From Crossiella cryophila (GTDB taxonomy: Bacteria; Actinomycetota; Actinomycetes; Mycobacteriales; Pseudonocardiaceae), in NCBI RefSeq assembly GCF_014204915.1, contig NZ_JACHMH010000001.1:7899501-7963500 (forward strand): a stretch of DNA of 64,000 nt. Reading direction: 5' to 3'. This document shows, in pieces, positions 8,929 through 16,818 of the stretch. The notes beneath the pieces are model-generated. The model saw only the letters and a list, made by a program, of their open reading frames with translations, was not told the origin of the DNA and ran no database searches. The number at the start of each line of letters is the position of its first letter. Position 1 is the first letter of the stretch. Position numbers and translations under genes: made by a program.

Positions 8929-9395
8929 TACCGGTGCGGCAGTATGCCGGACTCCAGTCATCAGGAGCAAGCGCCCCCAGCAATGAACACCCCGCACAGC
9001 CATCCCCGGCCTGGCAGCGGAAGTACCCGCCAGGCCACTCACCTCGGCAGCACCAAACCCACCTGACGGCCCCGCGTCCCCACCAGCCAGCCGGCCGGGC
9101 CAAACCTGCCCAGCGATCCGCCGCGCCCAGCCAGTCAATCCGCCGGGCAAACCCACCCGGCCGCCCAGCTCGCCAAAACCGCCAAGCCAAACCCGCCCGA
9201 CGGCCCCGCACACCCAGCCGATCGGGCCGCCAGATTCCGCCCTCCCCGCGGCCCCTCGCGCCCAGCTGATCGGACTGCTCGGCCAAACCTTTCGGTAGCC
9301 CCTCGCGCCCAGTCGGTCGGCCCGACGCGTCAGGCCGCCCGCGGCGCTCACTGGCACCCGGCCGGTCCGCCCAGCGCTCTCGCGTACCCGGCCAG
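8929..9395. repeat. Non-coding, low-complexity gap with degenerate repeats
   Basis: No convincing gene lies between the hydrolase and pafC. The stretch is dominated by C/G-rich words such as CCGCCGGGC, CCAGCC and GATCGG. A 15-base unit GCCCCTCGCGCCCAG occurs at 9251-9265 and again at 9298-9312, with looser relatives near 9122 and 9205. Open frames crossing it on the minus strand have no domain pattern and are best read as compositional. It marks one edge of the insertion that separates pafC from tatA. Confidence 0.5.
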
Positions 9396-10373
9396 TCAGT
9401 CCGCCGGCGCCAGGCTCGCCCGGCGCAATGCCGCCGCCGCCCGCTCCCGGATCTGCCCGGCCAGCCGCTCCGGCCGCTCCACGTGCACATCCCGCCCCAG
9501 CCCCAGCATCAGCCGGACCATCCAGGACTCGTCGGTGTAGCGGATCAGCACCCGGGCCCGCCCGTCGCCCAGTTCGGTGACCTCGTCCACCGGGTAGTAC
9601 TCGGCCACCCAGCGCGCGTCCGTCTCCAGCACCAGCATCGCCACGTGGTGGTCCGGCTCGGGCCGGTACACGCCCTCGGAGATGTCGGTGGGTTCGGCGT
9701 GCGGGGGCGGGGTGGCGGGCTCGTCGAGCAGGGTCACCTCGTCGACGCGGTCCAGCCGGAACAGCCGGACGCCCTCGGCGCGGCGGCACCACGCCTCCAG
9801 GTAGCTGCGGCCGTCGACCAGCAGCAGGCGCATCGGGTCGACCACCCGGTCGCTGATCTCGTCGCGGGAGATCGTGTAGTAGCGCAGCCGCACCGCCCTC
9901 CGGTCCTGCAACGCCTGTTGCAGCGGCTCACGCACCTCGGCGGTGGCCCGGCTCTCCCGTCCCGCCAGGCCGACCACCACACCCGCGGGCTGGGCCTGGC
10001 CCACCGCGGACTCGATCTTGGCCAGGGTCCGGCGGACCGCGTCCGTGTCGGCCACGCCCGGGGTGTCGGCCAGCGCGCGCAGCGCCACCAGCAGGGCGGT
10101 GGCCTCCTCGGCGGTCAGCCGCAGCGGCCGGTTCATGCCCGCGTCGTAGGTGACGGTGACGGTGTCCCCGTTGAAGGACAGGTCGATCAGGTCACCCGGC
10201 CCGTACCCGGGCAGGCCGCACATCCACAGCAGCTCCAGGTCCTTGCGCAGCTGCTGCGCGGTGACGCCGAAGTCGGCCGCCGCCTCGGAGATCAGCACGC
10301 CCGGCCGGGCCAGGAAGTAGGGCACCAGGGACAGCAGCCTGGGCAGCCGCTCGGTGGAGGACGAGGCGGTCAT
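9396..10373 (-). CDS. pafC: PafC, WYL-domain transcriptional regulator
   Basis: 325-residue partner of PafB; in mycobacteria the PafBC heterodimer activates the RecA-independent DNA-damage response. An N-terminal winged helix (about residues 8-70) is followed by a WYL domain (about 145-225) and a C-terminal WCX-type extension. The ATG start overlaps the pafB stop by four bases (10370-10373), indicating coupled translation. It is the last gene of the pafBC pair; the tatA block that often follows directly lies 4.5 kb away here, separated by an insertion. Identity rests on sequence pattern and pairing. Confidence 0.93.
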   Translation of the reverse strand: MTASSSTERLPRLLSLVPYFLARPGVLISEAAADFGVTAQQLRKDLELLWMCGLPGYGPGDLIDLSFNGDTVTVTYDAGMNRPLRLTAEEATALLVALRALADTPGVADTDAVRRTLAKIESAVGQAQPAGVVVGLAGRESRATAEVREPLQQALQDRRAVRLRYYTISRDEISDRVVDPMRLLLVDGRSYLEAWCRRAEGVRLFRLDRVDEVTLLDEPATPPPHAEPTDISEGVYRPEPDHHVAMLVLETDARWVAEYYPVDEVTELGDGRARVLIRYTDESWMVRLMLGLGRDVHVERPERLAGQIRERAAAALRRASLAPAD

Positions 10374-11341
10374 CGGGCCTCCCCCGCCGCGCCGGCGAGC
10401 AGCTGGTGCACGTGCGCGCGCAACGATTCCGGTTCCAGCACAACGACATCCGGCCCGTACCCGGCGATCCAGCTCGCCGCCGAGTTCGGGTACACCAGAT
10501 CGATCTCCATCACCTCGCCGGTCTCGCCGTCCAGGTCCATCGTCTCCACCGCCTTGGCCCGCCGCCGCAACCCGTGCGCCCGGTCCAGCGCCACCCAGAC
10601 CCTGGCCGGCGCCGACTGCGGCGCGGTGTCCTGGTCACCGGCGACGTAGTGCAGCAGGTCCACGCCCTCTGGCCGGCGCACCGCACCGTCCCGCCCGGTG
10701 GCCTTGGGGATGCCGACCACCCTGGACAGCCGGAAGCACCGCGGCGCCGCCCGGTCCCGGTCCTGCCCGACCAGGTACCAGCGCCCACGCCAGGACACCA
10801 CGCCCCACGGTTCGACGGTGCGTCGTTCCGGTTCGGGCGCGCTCTGCTTGCGGTAGTCGAAGCCGACCACCCGCCCGGCGTGCACCGCGGCCAGCAGCGG
10901 CCCGAACGCGGGCTCGTTGGCCCGCACCTTGGGCTCCACGATCGAGGGCGCCGCCTGGTCCACGTCCACCCCGGCGGCCCGCAGCTTCACCAGGGCGCCG
11001 TGCGCGGCCCCGGTCAGCTCCGGCGATTCCCACAGCCGTACCGCGAGCGCCACCGCGGCGGCCTCGTCCGGCTCAAGGTCGATCTCGCCCAGCTCGTAGT
11101 CGCGCCGGGCGATCCGGTAGCCCTCGGGGTCGAAGGCCGAGTGCCGTCCGGTCTCCAGCGGCACGCCCAGGTCGCGCAGTTCCGCCTTGTCCCGCTCGAA
11201 CATGCGGAAGAAGGCTTCCTGGTTGGCCGCGTCGGTGTACCCGGGCACGATCGACCGGATCCGGTCGGCGGTCAGGTACTGCCGGGTCGACAGCAGGCAG
11301 AGGACCAGGTTCACCAGGCGTTCGGCGCGGGCAACGGACAC
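10370..11341 (-). CDS. pafB: PafB, WYL-domain transcriptional regulator
   Basis: 323-residue WYL-domain protein beginning at GTG 11341 (VARAERLVNLVLCLL), a typical PafB N-terminal winged helix. The WYL region is around residues 145-225 (VEPWGVVSWRGRWYLVGQDRDR) and a C-terminal WCX domain follows. It acts with PafC as a transcription activator of DNA repair genes. It is four-base coupled to pafC. pafA, usually its immediate upstream neighbour, lies 9.7 kb away on the same strand, so the pafA-pafBC link is broken in this genome. Confidence 0.94.
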   Translation of the reverse strand: MSVARAERLVNLVLCLLSTRQYLTADRIRSIVPGYTDAANQEAFFRMFERDKAELRDLGVPLETGRHSAFDPEGYRIARRDYELGEIDLEPDEAAAVALAVRLWESPELTGAAHGALVKLRAAGVDVDQAAPSIVEPKVRANEPAFGPLLAAVHAGRVVGFDYRKQSAPEPERRTVEPWGVVSWRGRWYLVGQDRDRAAPRCFRLSRVVGIPKATGRDGAVRRPEGVDLLHYVAGDQDTAPQSAPARVWVALDRAHGLRRRAKAVETMDLDGETGEVMEIDLVYPNSAASWIAGYGPDVVVLEPESLRAHVHQLLAGAAGEAR

Positions 11342-11434
11342 CCGAAGCAGCTTACGGGTCCGCGCCAGCTCGCTGCGCCGAATAGGCCTTGTTCCTCCCT
11401 CCGGTGTGCTAGGTGCGTGCGCAAGGATCGGGTG

Positions 11435-11468
11435 CGGACCAGGTCAGCGAGTACGGACCAGGTCAGCG
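11435..11468. repeat. Direct repeat CGGACCAGGTCAGCG x2
   Basis: Two identical 15-base copies at 11435-11449 and 11454-11468, 19 bases apart. The second copy contains the stop codon of the minus-strand methyltransferase; the first lies just beyond it. It looks like a small local duplication at the end of that gene. Confidence 0.7.
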
Positions 11469-12266
11469 GGTGCCGACGCCGATCAGCGAGGCCGCGTCCA
11501 GGTGGTCGATGCCGGCCGCGGCCAGCCGGTGGGTGAAGTCCGCGCGGACCCCTTCCACCTGCCGCTCGGTCAGCCCGGCCAGCCGCGCCCGCATGCCGGT
11601 GCCGAGCACGAAGCTCCAGGCGAGCGCCGCGTCGATCGGGATGCTCAGCTCCACCCGCCGCACCTCGACCTCGGTCAGGCCCAGCCCGGCCAGCCAGCCG
11701 GTGAGCTTGTCCTCGGTGTTGATGCGCTGGGCGGCCAGGTTGACCGGCGAGTTGATCGGCAGCTCGGGCTTGTACACCCGGACCGCGTCGACCAGCTCGG
11801 AGCCGAAGCCCTCGGTGGCCGCGTCCGCCCAGGTGGTGATCACGACCCTGCCGCCGGGCCGGACCAGCGTGCTCAGCCGCCCGACCGCGGTATCCATCTC
11901 GGGCAGGAAGAACACGCCGTAGGCGCATTGCAGCAGGTCGTAGGGCTCACCGTCGGGGGCTTCCCACACGGTCACATCGGCCTCGAAGAACTCGGCGTGG
12001 CGGAGCCCGCGCCGGGCGGCGACCTTGGTGGCGTAGCCGAGCAGTTCGGCCGACAGGTCCAGCCCGTGCACCAGCCCCTGCTCTCCGACCAGTTCGGCGG
12101 CGGGCAGCGCGGAGGCGCCCGCCCCGCAGCACACGTCCAGCACCCGGTCGCCGGGTTCGAGCCCGCCGGCCTCGGCGGTCGCCGAGCCCATCGGGCCCCA
12201 CAGCAGCGGCGACCAGTCCACGAACTCCGCCCGGCCCGCGTCGAACACCGCACCCACATCGGTCAT
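11463..12266 (-). CDS. SAM-dependent methyltransferase (UbiE/class I type)
   Basis: 267-residue class I methyltransferase. The SAM-binding motif I reads VLDVCCGAGASALPA (residues about 43-57), with an acidic end of strand 2 (GLDLSAELL) and a post-motif loop QCAYGVFFLPEMDTAV typical of the UbiE-like family. It is divergent from the DGPF-domain gene; the ECF42-type promoter lies in the 115-base gap between them. The methyl acceptor cannot be told from the sequence. Its end carries a 15-base direct repeat. Confidence 0.87.
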   Translation of the reverse strand: MTDVGAVFDAGRAEFVDWSPLLWGPMGSATAEAGGLEPGDRVLDVCCGAGASALPAAELVGEQGLVHGLDLSAELLGYATKVAARRGLRHAEFFEADVTVWEAPDGEPYDLLQCAYGVFFLPEMDTAVGRLSTLVRPGGRVVITTWADAATEGFGSELVDAVRVYKPELPINSPVNLAAQRINTEDKLTGWLAGLGLTEVEVRRVELSIPIDAALAWSFVLGTGMRARLAGLTERQVEGVRADFTHRLAAAGIDHLDAASLIGVGTR

Positions 12267-12299
12267 GAACCGATCTTGCCAAAAAAAGTCCGGCCACCG

Positions 12300-12326
12300 T
12301 GTCGAAGTCCGTCATCCCCGATCGAC
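12300..12326 (+). promoter_or_regulatory. Putative ECF42 sigma-factor promoter
   Basis: TGTCGA at 12300-12305 followed after 17 bases by CGAC at 12323-12326. The ECF42 group is described as recognising a TGTCGA -35 and a CG(A/T)C -10 element. The site lies 56 bases before the start of the DGPF/YCII gene and upstream of the ECF42 sigma gene itself, which fits autoregulation. The match and spacing are seen in the sequence; use by this sigma factor is inferred. Confidence 0.65.
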
Positions 12327-12381
12327 GCCCGGGTAGAACGAGGTCGCCACGATCTCGGCAACCACGACGAAGGAGACGGCA

Positions 12382-12804
12382 ATGCGTTTCATGGTTCTGG
12401 TCAAGGCCAGCGAGGAGACCGAGGCCGGCGTCATGCCCGCTGAGGCGGACTTGGCCGCGATGGGCCGCTACAACGAGGAACTGGTCAAGGCGGGCGTGCT
12501 GCTCGCGGGCGAGGGCCTGCACCCGAGTTCGAACGGCCTCCGGATCGCCTTCGACGGTGACCAGCGCACCGTGATCGACGGTCCGTTCGCCGAGACCAAG
12601 GAGCTGCTCGCCGGGTTCTGGCTGCTGGAGGTCGGCTCCCGCGAGGAGATCATCGAATGGGTCAAGCGGGCCCCGATGGAGAGTGGCGAGCTGGAGATCC
12701 GCCAGGTGTTCACCGAGGAGGACTTCGGCGACGCCTTCACCCCTGAGCTGCGGGAGCAGGAGGCACGGCTGCGCGCGCAGGTGGAGGAACAGCAGGGCAG
12801 CTGA
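12382..12804 (+). CDS. YCII-related DGPF-domain protein, partner of ECF42 sigma factor
   Basis: 140-residue protein with the family signature DGPFAETKE (residues about 66-74) and a ferredoxin-like YCII fold pattern (MRFMVLVKASEETEAG at the N-terminus). It has a good AAGGAG ribosome site before ATG 12382. DGPF proteins are the conserved genomic partners of ECF42 sigma factors, and the sigma gene follows after 51 bases. The biochemical role of DGPF proteins is not established. Co-transcription from the TGTCGA/CGAC promoter upstream is likely. Confidence 0.92.
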   Translation: MRFMVLVKASEETEAGVMPAEADLAAMGRYNEELVKAGVLLAGEGLHPSSNGLRIAFDGDQRTVIDGPFAETKELLAGFWLLEVGSREEIIEWVKRAPMESGELEIRQVFTEEDFGDAFTPELREQEARLRAQVEEQQGS

Positions 12805-12824
12805 TCCCGCAGCTCTGGTTGCCT

Positions 12825-12861
12825 CGTCATGGCGGGCCTGCTCTGATGACCCGCCATGACG
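12825..12861 (+). promoter_or_regulatory. Hairpin covering the sigma-factor start codon
   Basis: Inverted repeat with arms CGTCATGGCGGG (12825-12836) and CCCGCCATGACG (12850-12861), 12 perfect base pairs around a 13-base loop, extendable with TTGC/GCAA outside a two-base bulge. The ATG of the ECF42 sigma gene (12856-12858) lies inside the right arm and no Shine-Dalgarno sequence is obvious. In mRNA the stem would hide the start codon, suggesting translational control or coupling to the upstream DGPF gene. It could alternatively act as a partial terminator. Confidence 0.6.
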
Positions 12862-14112
12862 GCAACCCAGGCCCATCGGGCGGTCGAGGCGGTGTGGCGG
12901 ATCGAGTCCGCGCGGGTGGTGGCCGGGCTCGCCCGGCTGGTCCGGGACGTCGGGCTGGCCGAGGAACTCGCCCAGGACGCGCTGGTCGCCGCACTGGAGC
13001 AGTGGCCTGCCGAGGGCGTGCCACGCAACCCGGGCGCCTGGCTGATGGCCGCCGGGCGCAACCGGGCGATCGACCTGATCCGCCGCGACGAAAACTACCG
13101 GCGCAAGCTCGCCGAGGTCGGCCGCACGCTGGAGACCGAACACGAGCCCGACCTCGCCGCCGCCCTGGACGAGGACATCCAGGACGACCTGCTGCGCCTG
13201 GTCTTCACCGCCTGCCACCCGGTGCTGTCCACCGAGAGCCGGGTCGCGCTGACCCTGCGCCTGCTCGGCGGCCTAAGCACCAAGGAGATCGCGCGGGCGT
13301 TCCTGGTGTCCGAGCCGACCGTGGCGCAGCGGATCTCGCGGGCGAAGAAGACCCTCACCACGGCGAAGGTGCCGTTCGAGACACCCAGGGGCGCCGAGCG
13401 CGCGGCCCGGCTGTCCTCGGTGCTGGAGGTCGTCTACCTGGTGTTCAACGAGGGCTATTCGGCGACCTCGGGCGCGGACTGGCTGCGCCCCGAGCTGTGC
13501 GCGGAGGCGCTGCGGCTGGGCCGGGTACTGGCCGGGCTCGCGCCGGCCGAGGCCGAGGTGCACGGACTGGTGGCGCTGATGGAGATCCAGGCCTCCCGCA
13601 ACCGGGCCAGGGTCGGGCCGGACGGGTCGCCGGTGCTGCTGCTGGAGCAGGACCGGGCCCGCTGGGACCGGCTGCTGATCGGCCGCGGTCTGGCGGCGCT
13701 GGAACGCGCGGAACAGTTCGGCCATCCGCGCGGCCCCTACACCGTGCAGGCCGCGATCGCCGCGTGTCACGCGCGAGCGCGCACCGCCGAGGAGACCGAC
13801 TGGATCCGCATCGCCGCGCAGTACCAGGCGCTGGCCCTGCTCACCCCGTCGCCGGTGGTGGAGCTGAACCGCGCGGTGGCGCTGGGCATGGCCTTCGGAC
13901 CCGCGGCGGGCCTGGAGCTGGTTGAGCAGCTCAGCGAGGTGCCCGCACTGCAGAACTACCACCGGCTGCCGAGCGTAAAAGCCGATCTCCTGGCCAGGCT
14001 GGGCCGCCACGACGAAGCGCGGACGGAGTTCCTGCGGGCGGCGGAGCTGACGGAGAACGCCTGGGAACGAACCCTGCTCCTCGACCGGGCGAACCCCCGG
14101 CCCTCGATTTGA
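12856..14112 (+). CDS. ECF42-type RNA polymerase sigma factor with C-terminal TPR-like extension
   Basis: 418-residue ECF sigma factor. Region 2 (about residues 12-78) contains LAEELAQDALVAALEQWP and RNRAIDLIRR; region 4 (about 115-165) contains the helix-turn-helix LSTKEIARAFLVSEPTVAQRI. The remaining 250 residues form the DUF6596/TPR-like extension characteristic of ECF42. The DGPF partner gene is directly upstream. No anti-sigma factor is nearby, as expected for this group, where the C-terminal extension is thought to control activity. Group assignment is supported by architecture, neighbour and promoter motif. Confidence 0.92.
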   Translation: MTATQAHRAVEAVWRIESARVVAGLARLVRDVGLAEELAQDALVAALEQWPAEGVPRNPGAWLMAAGRNRAIDLIRRDENYRRKLAEVGRTLETEHEPDLAAALDEDIQDDLLRLVFTACHPVLSTESRVALTLRLLGGLSTKEIARAFLVSEPTVAQRISRAKKTLTTAKVPFETPRGAERAARLSSVLEVVYLVFNEGYSATSGADWLRPELCAEALRLGRVLAGLAPAEAEVHGLVALMEIQASRNRARVGPDGSPVLLLEQDRARWDRLLIGRGLAALERAEQFGHPRGPYTVQAAIAACHARARTAEETDWIRIAAQYQALALLTPSPVVELNRAVALGMAFGPAAGLELVEQLSEVPALQNYHRLPSVKADLLARLGRHDEARTEFLRAAELTENAWERTLLLDRANPRPSI

Positions 14113-14151
14113 CACCGTTCATGAACATCAGGCTATATTACTGCCATGGCA
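14109..14151 (+). promoter_or_regulatory. Leaderless-type promoter with palindromic operators
   Basis: TTGACA (14109-14114, overlapping the sigma-factor stop) and TATATT (14134-14139) with a 19-base spacer. The ATG of the SRPBCC gene is at 14146, so a start site near it would give a leaderless mRNA. A perfect 10-base palindrome GTTCATGAAC (14117-14126) lies inside the spacer, and TGCCATGGCA (14142-14151) spans the start codon. The first is well placed for a repressor. No ArsR-type gene, a common partner of SRPBCC genes, is adjacent. Confidence 0.55.
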
Positions 14152-15108
14152 ATTACAAGTGGCTCTTTGAATCCGAACCCGGCGCGTCCCGTCCTGCGGT
14201 TCGAGCGCCGGCTGCGGCACTCGCCGGAGAAGGTCTGGCAGGCGGTGACCGATCCGGCCCACCTGAAGCACTGGTTCCCGGTCGAGTTCCAAGCGGAGCA
14301 ACGCATCGGCGCGCCCATAACGTTCGTCTTCCCGGGCGCTGAGGCGCCGCCGGGCAGTGGCGAGATCCTGGAATTCGATCCACCCCGAGTGTTCGCCTTC
14401 ACCTGGAAAGACGCAAACCCGCAGGACACAGCGGTTTTGCGGTTCGAGCTGGTGCCTGAGGACGAGGGCTGCCTGCTGGTGTTCACCCATGCGCTGGGTG
14501 GTCCGGGAGACCTGCTCGCCACGGCCCGGCACGCGGCGGGCTGGGACGGCTGCCTGGACGTCATGGAGGGGGTTTTAGCAGGCCACGCGGTCGAGTCCAC
14601 CAGGAAGGACTGGTTCCTCCGAGCCGAGCACTACGTCGAGGAGTTTGGGATCGCCACTGGCGAGTGCGCGGCAATGGCTGACGGCTTCCTGATCCGGGTC
14701 CAACGCGACCTGATTCACCCTAAAGAGAAGGTGTGGGCGCAACTAACCGAGGACGACCCAGCCGTCCTCGGCGCCGCTCCCCCGCTGCGCGCCACCCACG
14801 GCTACCAGCCCGCGGGCCTGGTCACCGAGCTGGCCGCCCCGGACACCCTGGCCTACACCTGGCTGCACGAGGACGCGCCGGCCGGCGTGGTCCGCTGGCA
14901 GCTGACGCCGCAGTCCTTCGGCTCCCTGCTCACCGTCACCCAGACCATCCCGGCCGAGCTGGCCGAGCTGCGCGCGGTCACCCTGGCCGCCTGGCAAACC
15001 CACCTGGAACTGTTCTTCGCCGCCCTGTTCGGCGACATCCGCTGCCCCTGGCCCACCGACCGCACCGAGCAACTACGCCGGCGCTACGCCACATCCCTGG
15101 AGTCCTGA
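14146..15108 (+). CDS. Double SRPBCC (AHSA1-like) domain protein
   Basis: 320 residues built from two START/AHSA1-type hydrophobic-ligand-binding domains. The first (about 15-160) begins LRFERRLRHSPEKVWQAVTDP; the second (about 183-315) begins LIRVQRDLIHPKEKVWAQLTEDDP, so the protein looks like an internal duplication with a shared F/V-x-R-x-L-x-H-x-x-E-K-V-W pattern. Ligand and role are unknown. It starts 33 bases after the sigma factor but has its own AT-rich promoter with palindromes, so it may be regulated separately. Confidence 0.85.
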   Translation: MAITSGSLNPNPARPVLRFERRLRHSPEKVWQAVTDPAHLKHWFPVEFQAEQRIGAPITFVFPGAEAPPGSGEILEFDPPRVFAFTWKDANPQDTAVLRFELVPEDEGCLLVFTHALGGPGDLLATARHAAGWDGCLDVMEGVLAGHAVESTRKDWFLRAEHYVEEFGIATGECAAMADGFLIRVQRDLIHPKEKVWAQLTEDDPAVLGAAPPLRATHGYQPAGLVTELAAPDTLAYTWLHEDAPAGVVRWQLTPQSFGSLLTVTQTIPAELAELRAVTLAAWQTHLELFFAALFGDIRCPWPTDRTEQLRRRYATSLES

Positions 15109-15282
15109 CCCAGCCAAAACCCCAACCCTGACGCCACCGCCCGCGCCAGCCGGGCGTCACCCCGACCCATCACCCGGCGCTCAGCCACCCGGCACTCGGT
15201 ACCAGTGCCGGAAAGCCACGCCCCGGGCGCCCGGCTGGCCGGCGGCCGCACCCGCCGGTTCCCCCTGACCACCGTCCCCGAC

Positions 15283-16566
15283 TCAGCGCAGCTCCGACTC
15301 CGGCACCACCTGTCCACCACACGCGTCCACGAACACCTGTTCCGGCCCAGCCCCGGCCGGGACCAGGCCCAGCGCCCACAGCGGCGTCCACCGCTCACCG
15401 ACCCGGCGGGCCACCAGTTCGCCCCTGGCGACCTGCCGTCCGGGCCGGGCTGCGGTGGCGGCCGCCTCGGCGCGGGGCTGGTCGACCGTCACCGGGCACA
15501 GGTCCGGAGTCGGTGTCCGGGCGGTGCTGAACTGCACCAGTCCGCCGTTCCGATCCAGAAGGAGGTCTGCCCGCAACGGCAACAACACCCCGTCCTTGCG
15601 CTGGCGCCAGCTCGCCGAGAAGTCGCCGCCGGCGACCGGCGTGACCCGGAGTTCCGCGCCGAGGACCCACGGGAAGTAGCTCTGGGCTCGCCTGATCGCG
15701 ATGTCCTTGGCCGCGGTCGCGTCGACCAGTGCCGCGGCCGGGGTCAGCGGCGGGGTGAACTCGGCCGCGGTGACCTCGCCGGAGGGCCAGTCCAGGTGCA
15801 CGATGCCGCGATTGGCGGTGCCAGTGGTCAGGGCGGCGATCAGCAGGGTCTGGCCGTCGGCACGGCGGACCTCGCGAAGCTGGTGGCCGCCGTCGGGGCC
15901 GAGGAACCTCCGCGCGGTCTCGCGCAGCAGGTCCTCCTGTTCCCGGCTGGCGCTGGCCTGCTCCGGCAGGGGTTCGTCCACGGCGGGGCGCACCAGGACC
16001 GCGGTCAGGGTGGCCACCGCGACCAGCCCAGCCGCGGCCACCACCCACGGGGTCCGCCGGAAACGCACCTCGGTGTCCCGCCGGAAACCGGTGGCGACAC
16101 CACCCAGCACCGCACCGACCAGCACACCGAGGAGGTTCGCCAGCAACAGATCCGAGTCACAGGCCCGGCCGAGCGCGGGTACCAGCGCATGGGTCAGTCC
16201 CAGCGCGGCCACCCCGGTCACACCCAGCGCCAGCGTGATCCAGAACCGCCGGAACACCAGCACCGCGGCCAGCCCGATCGGCACGAACAACGCCAGGCCG
16301 AGCACGCCCGCGGTGGACAACGTCGCGTCCACCGACGGCACCGCGACCCGGCACATGCCGAAGGAACCCGTCCCCGCCCGCGCCGGCGTCAGGCTGGTCG
16401 CCACCACCAGCGCGCCCGAGACCCCGAGGAGGAACACCGCCCACCACCGCGCCCGCCCTGCCCGGCCCAGCAACCAGCCCAGCACCGCGAACACCACGGC
16501 AAGGCCGCCGAACACCGGCAGGGCATAGGGCTGAGCCCACAGGAAGGCGCCGATCACACCCGGCAT
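15283..16566 (-). CDS. VanZ-like membrane protein with extracellular C-terminal domain
   Basis: 427 residues from ATG 16566; a longer frame to 16791 runs into repeat DNA and is rejected. Four or five membrane segments occupy the first 165 residues, with the VanZ-like signature LFVPIGLAAVL and, further on, ACDSDLLLANLLGVLVGAVLG. Another helix (about 180-200) precedes a soluble, probably extracellular domain ending in VVPESELR. VanZ homologues are linked to glycopeptide resistance in some Firmicutes, but no van cluster is here, so function is open. The DNA upstream of the start is a degenerate minisatellite. Confidence 0.7.
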   Translation of the reverse strand: MPGVIGAFLWAQPYALPVFGGLAVVFAVLGWLLGRAGRARWWAVFLLGVSGALVVATSLTPARAGTGSFGMCRVAVPSVDATLSTAGVLGLALFVPIGLAAVLVFRRFWITLALGVTGVAALGLTHALVPALGRACDSDLLLANLLGVLVGAVLGGVATGFRRDTEVRFRRTPWVVAAAGLVAVATLTAVLVRPAVDEPLPEQASASREQEDLLRETARRFLGPDGGHQLREVRRADGQTLLIAALTTGTANRGIVHLDWPSGEVTAAEFTPPLTPAAALVDATAAKDIAIRRAQSYFPWVLGAELRVTPVAGGDFSASWRQRKDGVLLPLRADLLLDRNGGLVQFSTARTPTPDLCPVTVDQPRAEAAATAARPGRQVARGELVARRVGERWTPLWALGLVPAGAGPEQVFVDACGGQVVPESELR

Positions 16567-16648
16567 CCTGACACCAGTCGGCGAGCCCGTCAGCACGCCG
16601 CGCGGCGACCAGCATCGCGAGGCGGGGCGGGAGCGGCTGGCGCGCGGG

Positions 16649-16818
16649 GCTGGGTGGCTCGCCGCGGAGCGAGGCGGCTGGCGTTGCGAGGCGGGGTGCC
16701 CGGTGAAGCGGGGTGCGCGGTGAACCGGCGTCCGCGGTAAGGCGAGTGGCGCGGTGAGGCGGGCGACGCGGTGAAACGGCGTGCGCCGCAAGGAGGGAGG
16801 CGCAGTGAGGCGGACGCG
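16649..16818. repeat. Degenerate 17-bp minisatellite
   Basis: About nine or ten head-to-tail 17-base units with the approximate consensus GCGGTGAGGCGGGGTGC. Clear units start at 16666, 16683, 16700, 16717, 16734, 16751, 16768, 16785 and 16802; the unit at 16649 is poor. Sequence identity is loose but the register is exact. Weaker relatives continue to about 16900. A unit of 17 is not a multiple of three, so this is not coding repeat DNA. Confidence 0.75.

Noticed and set aside
8872-9792. 306- and 190-codon minus frames in the gap before pafC
   Set aside because: They run through repetitive DNA and into pafC out of frame; no start signal or domain.
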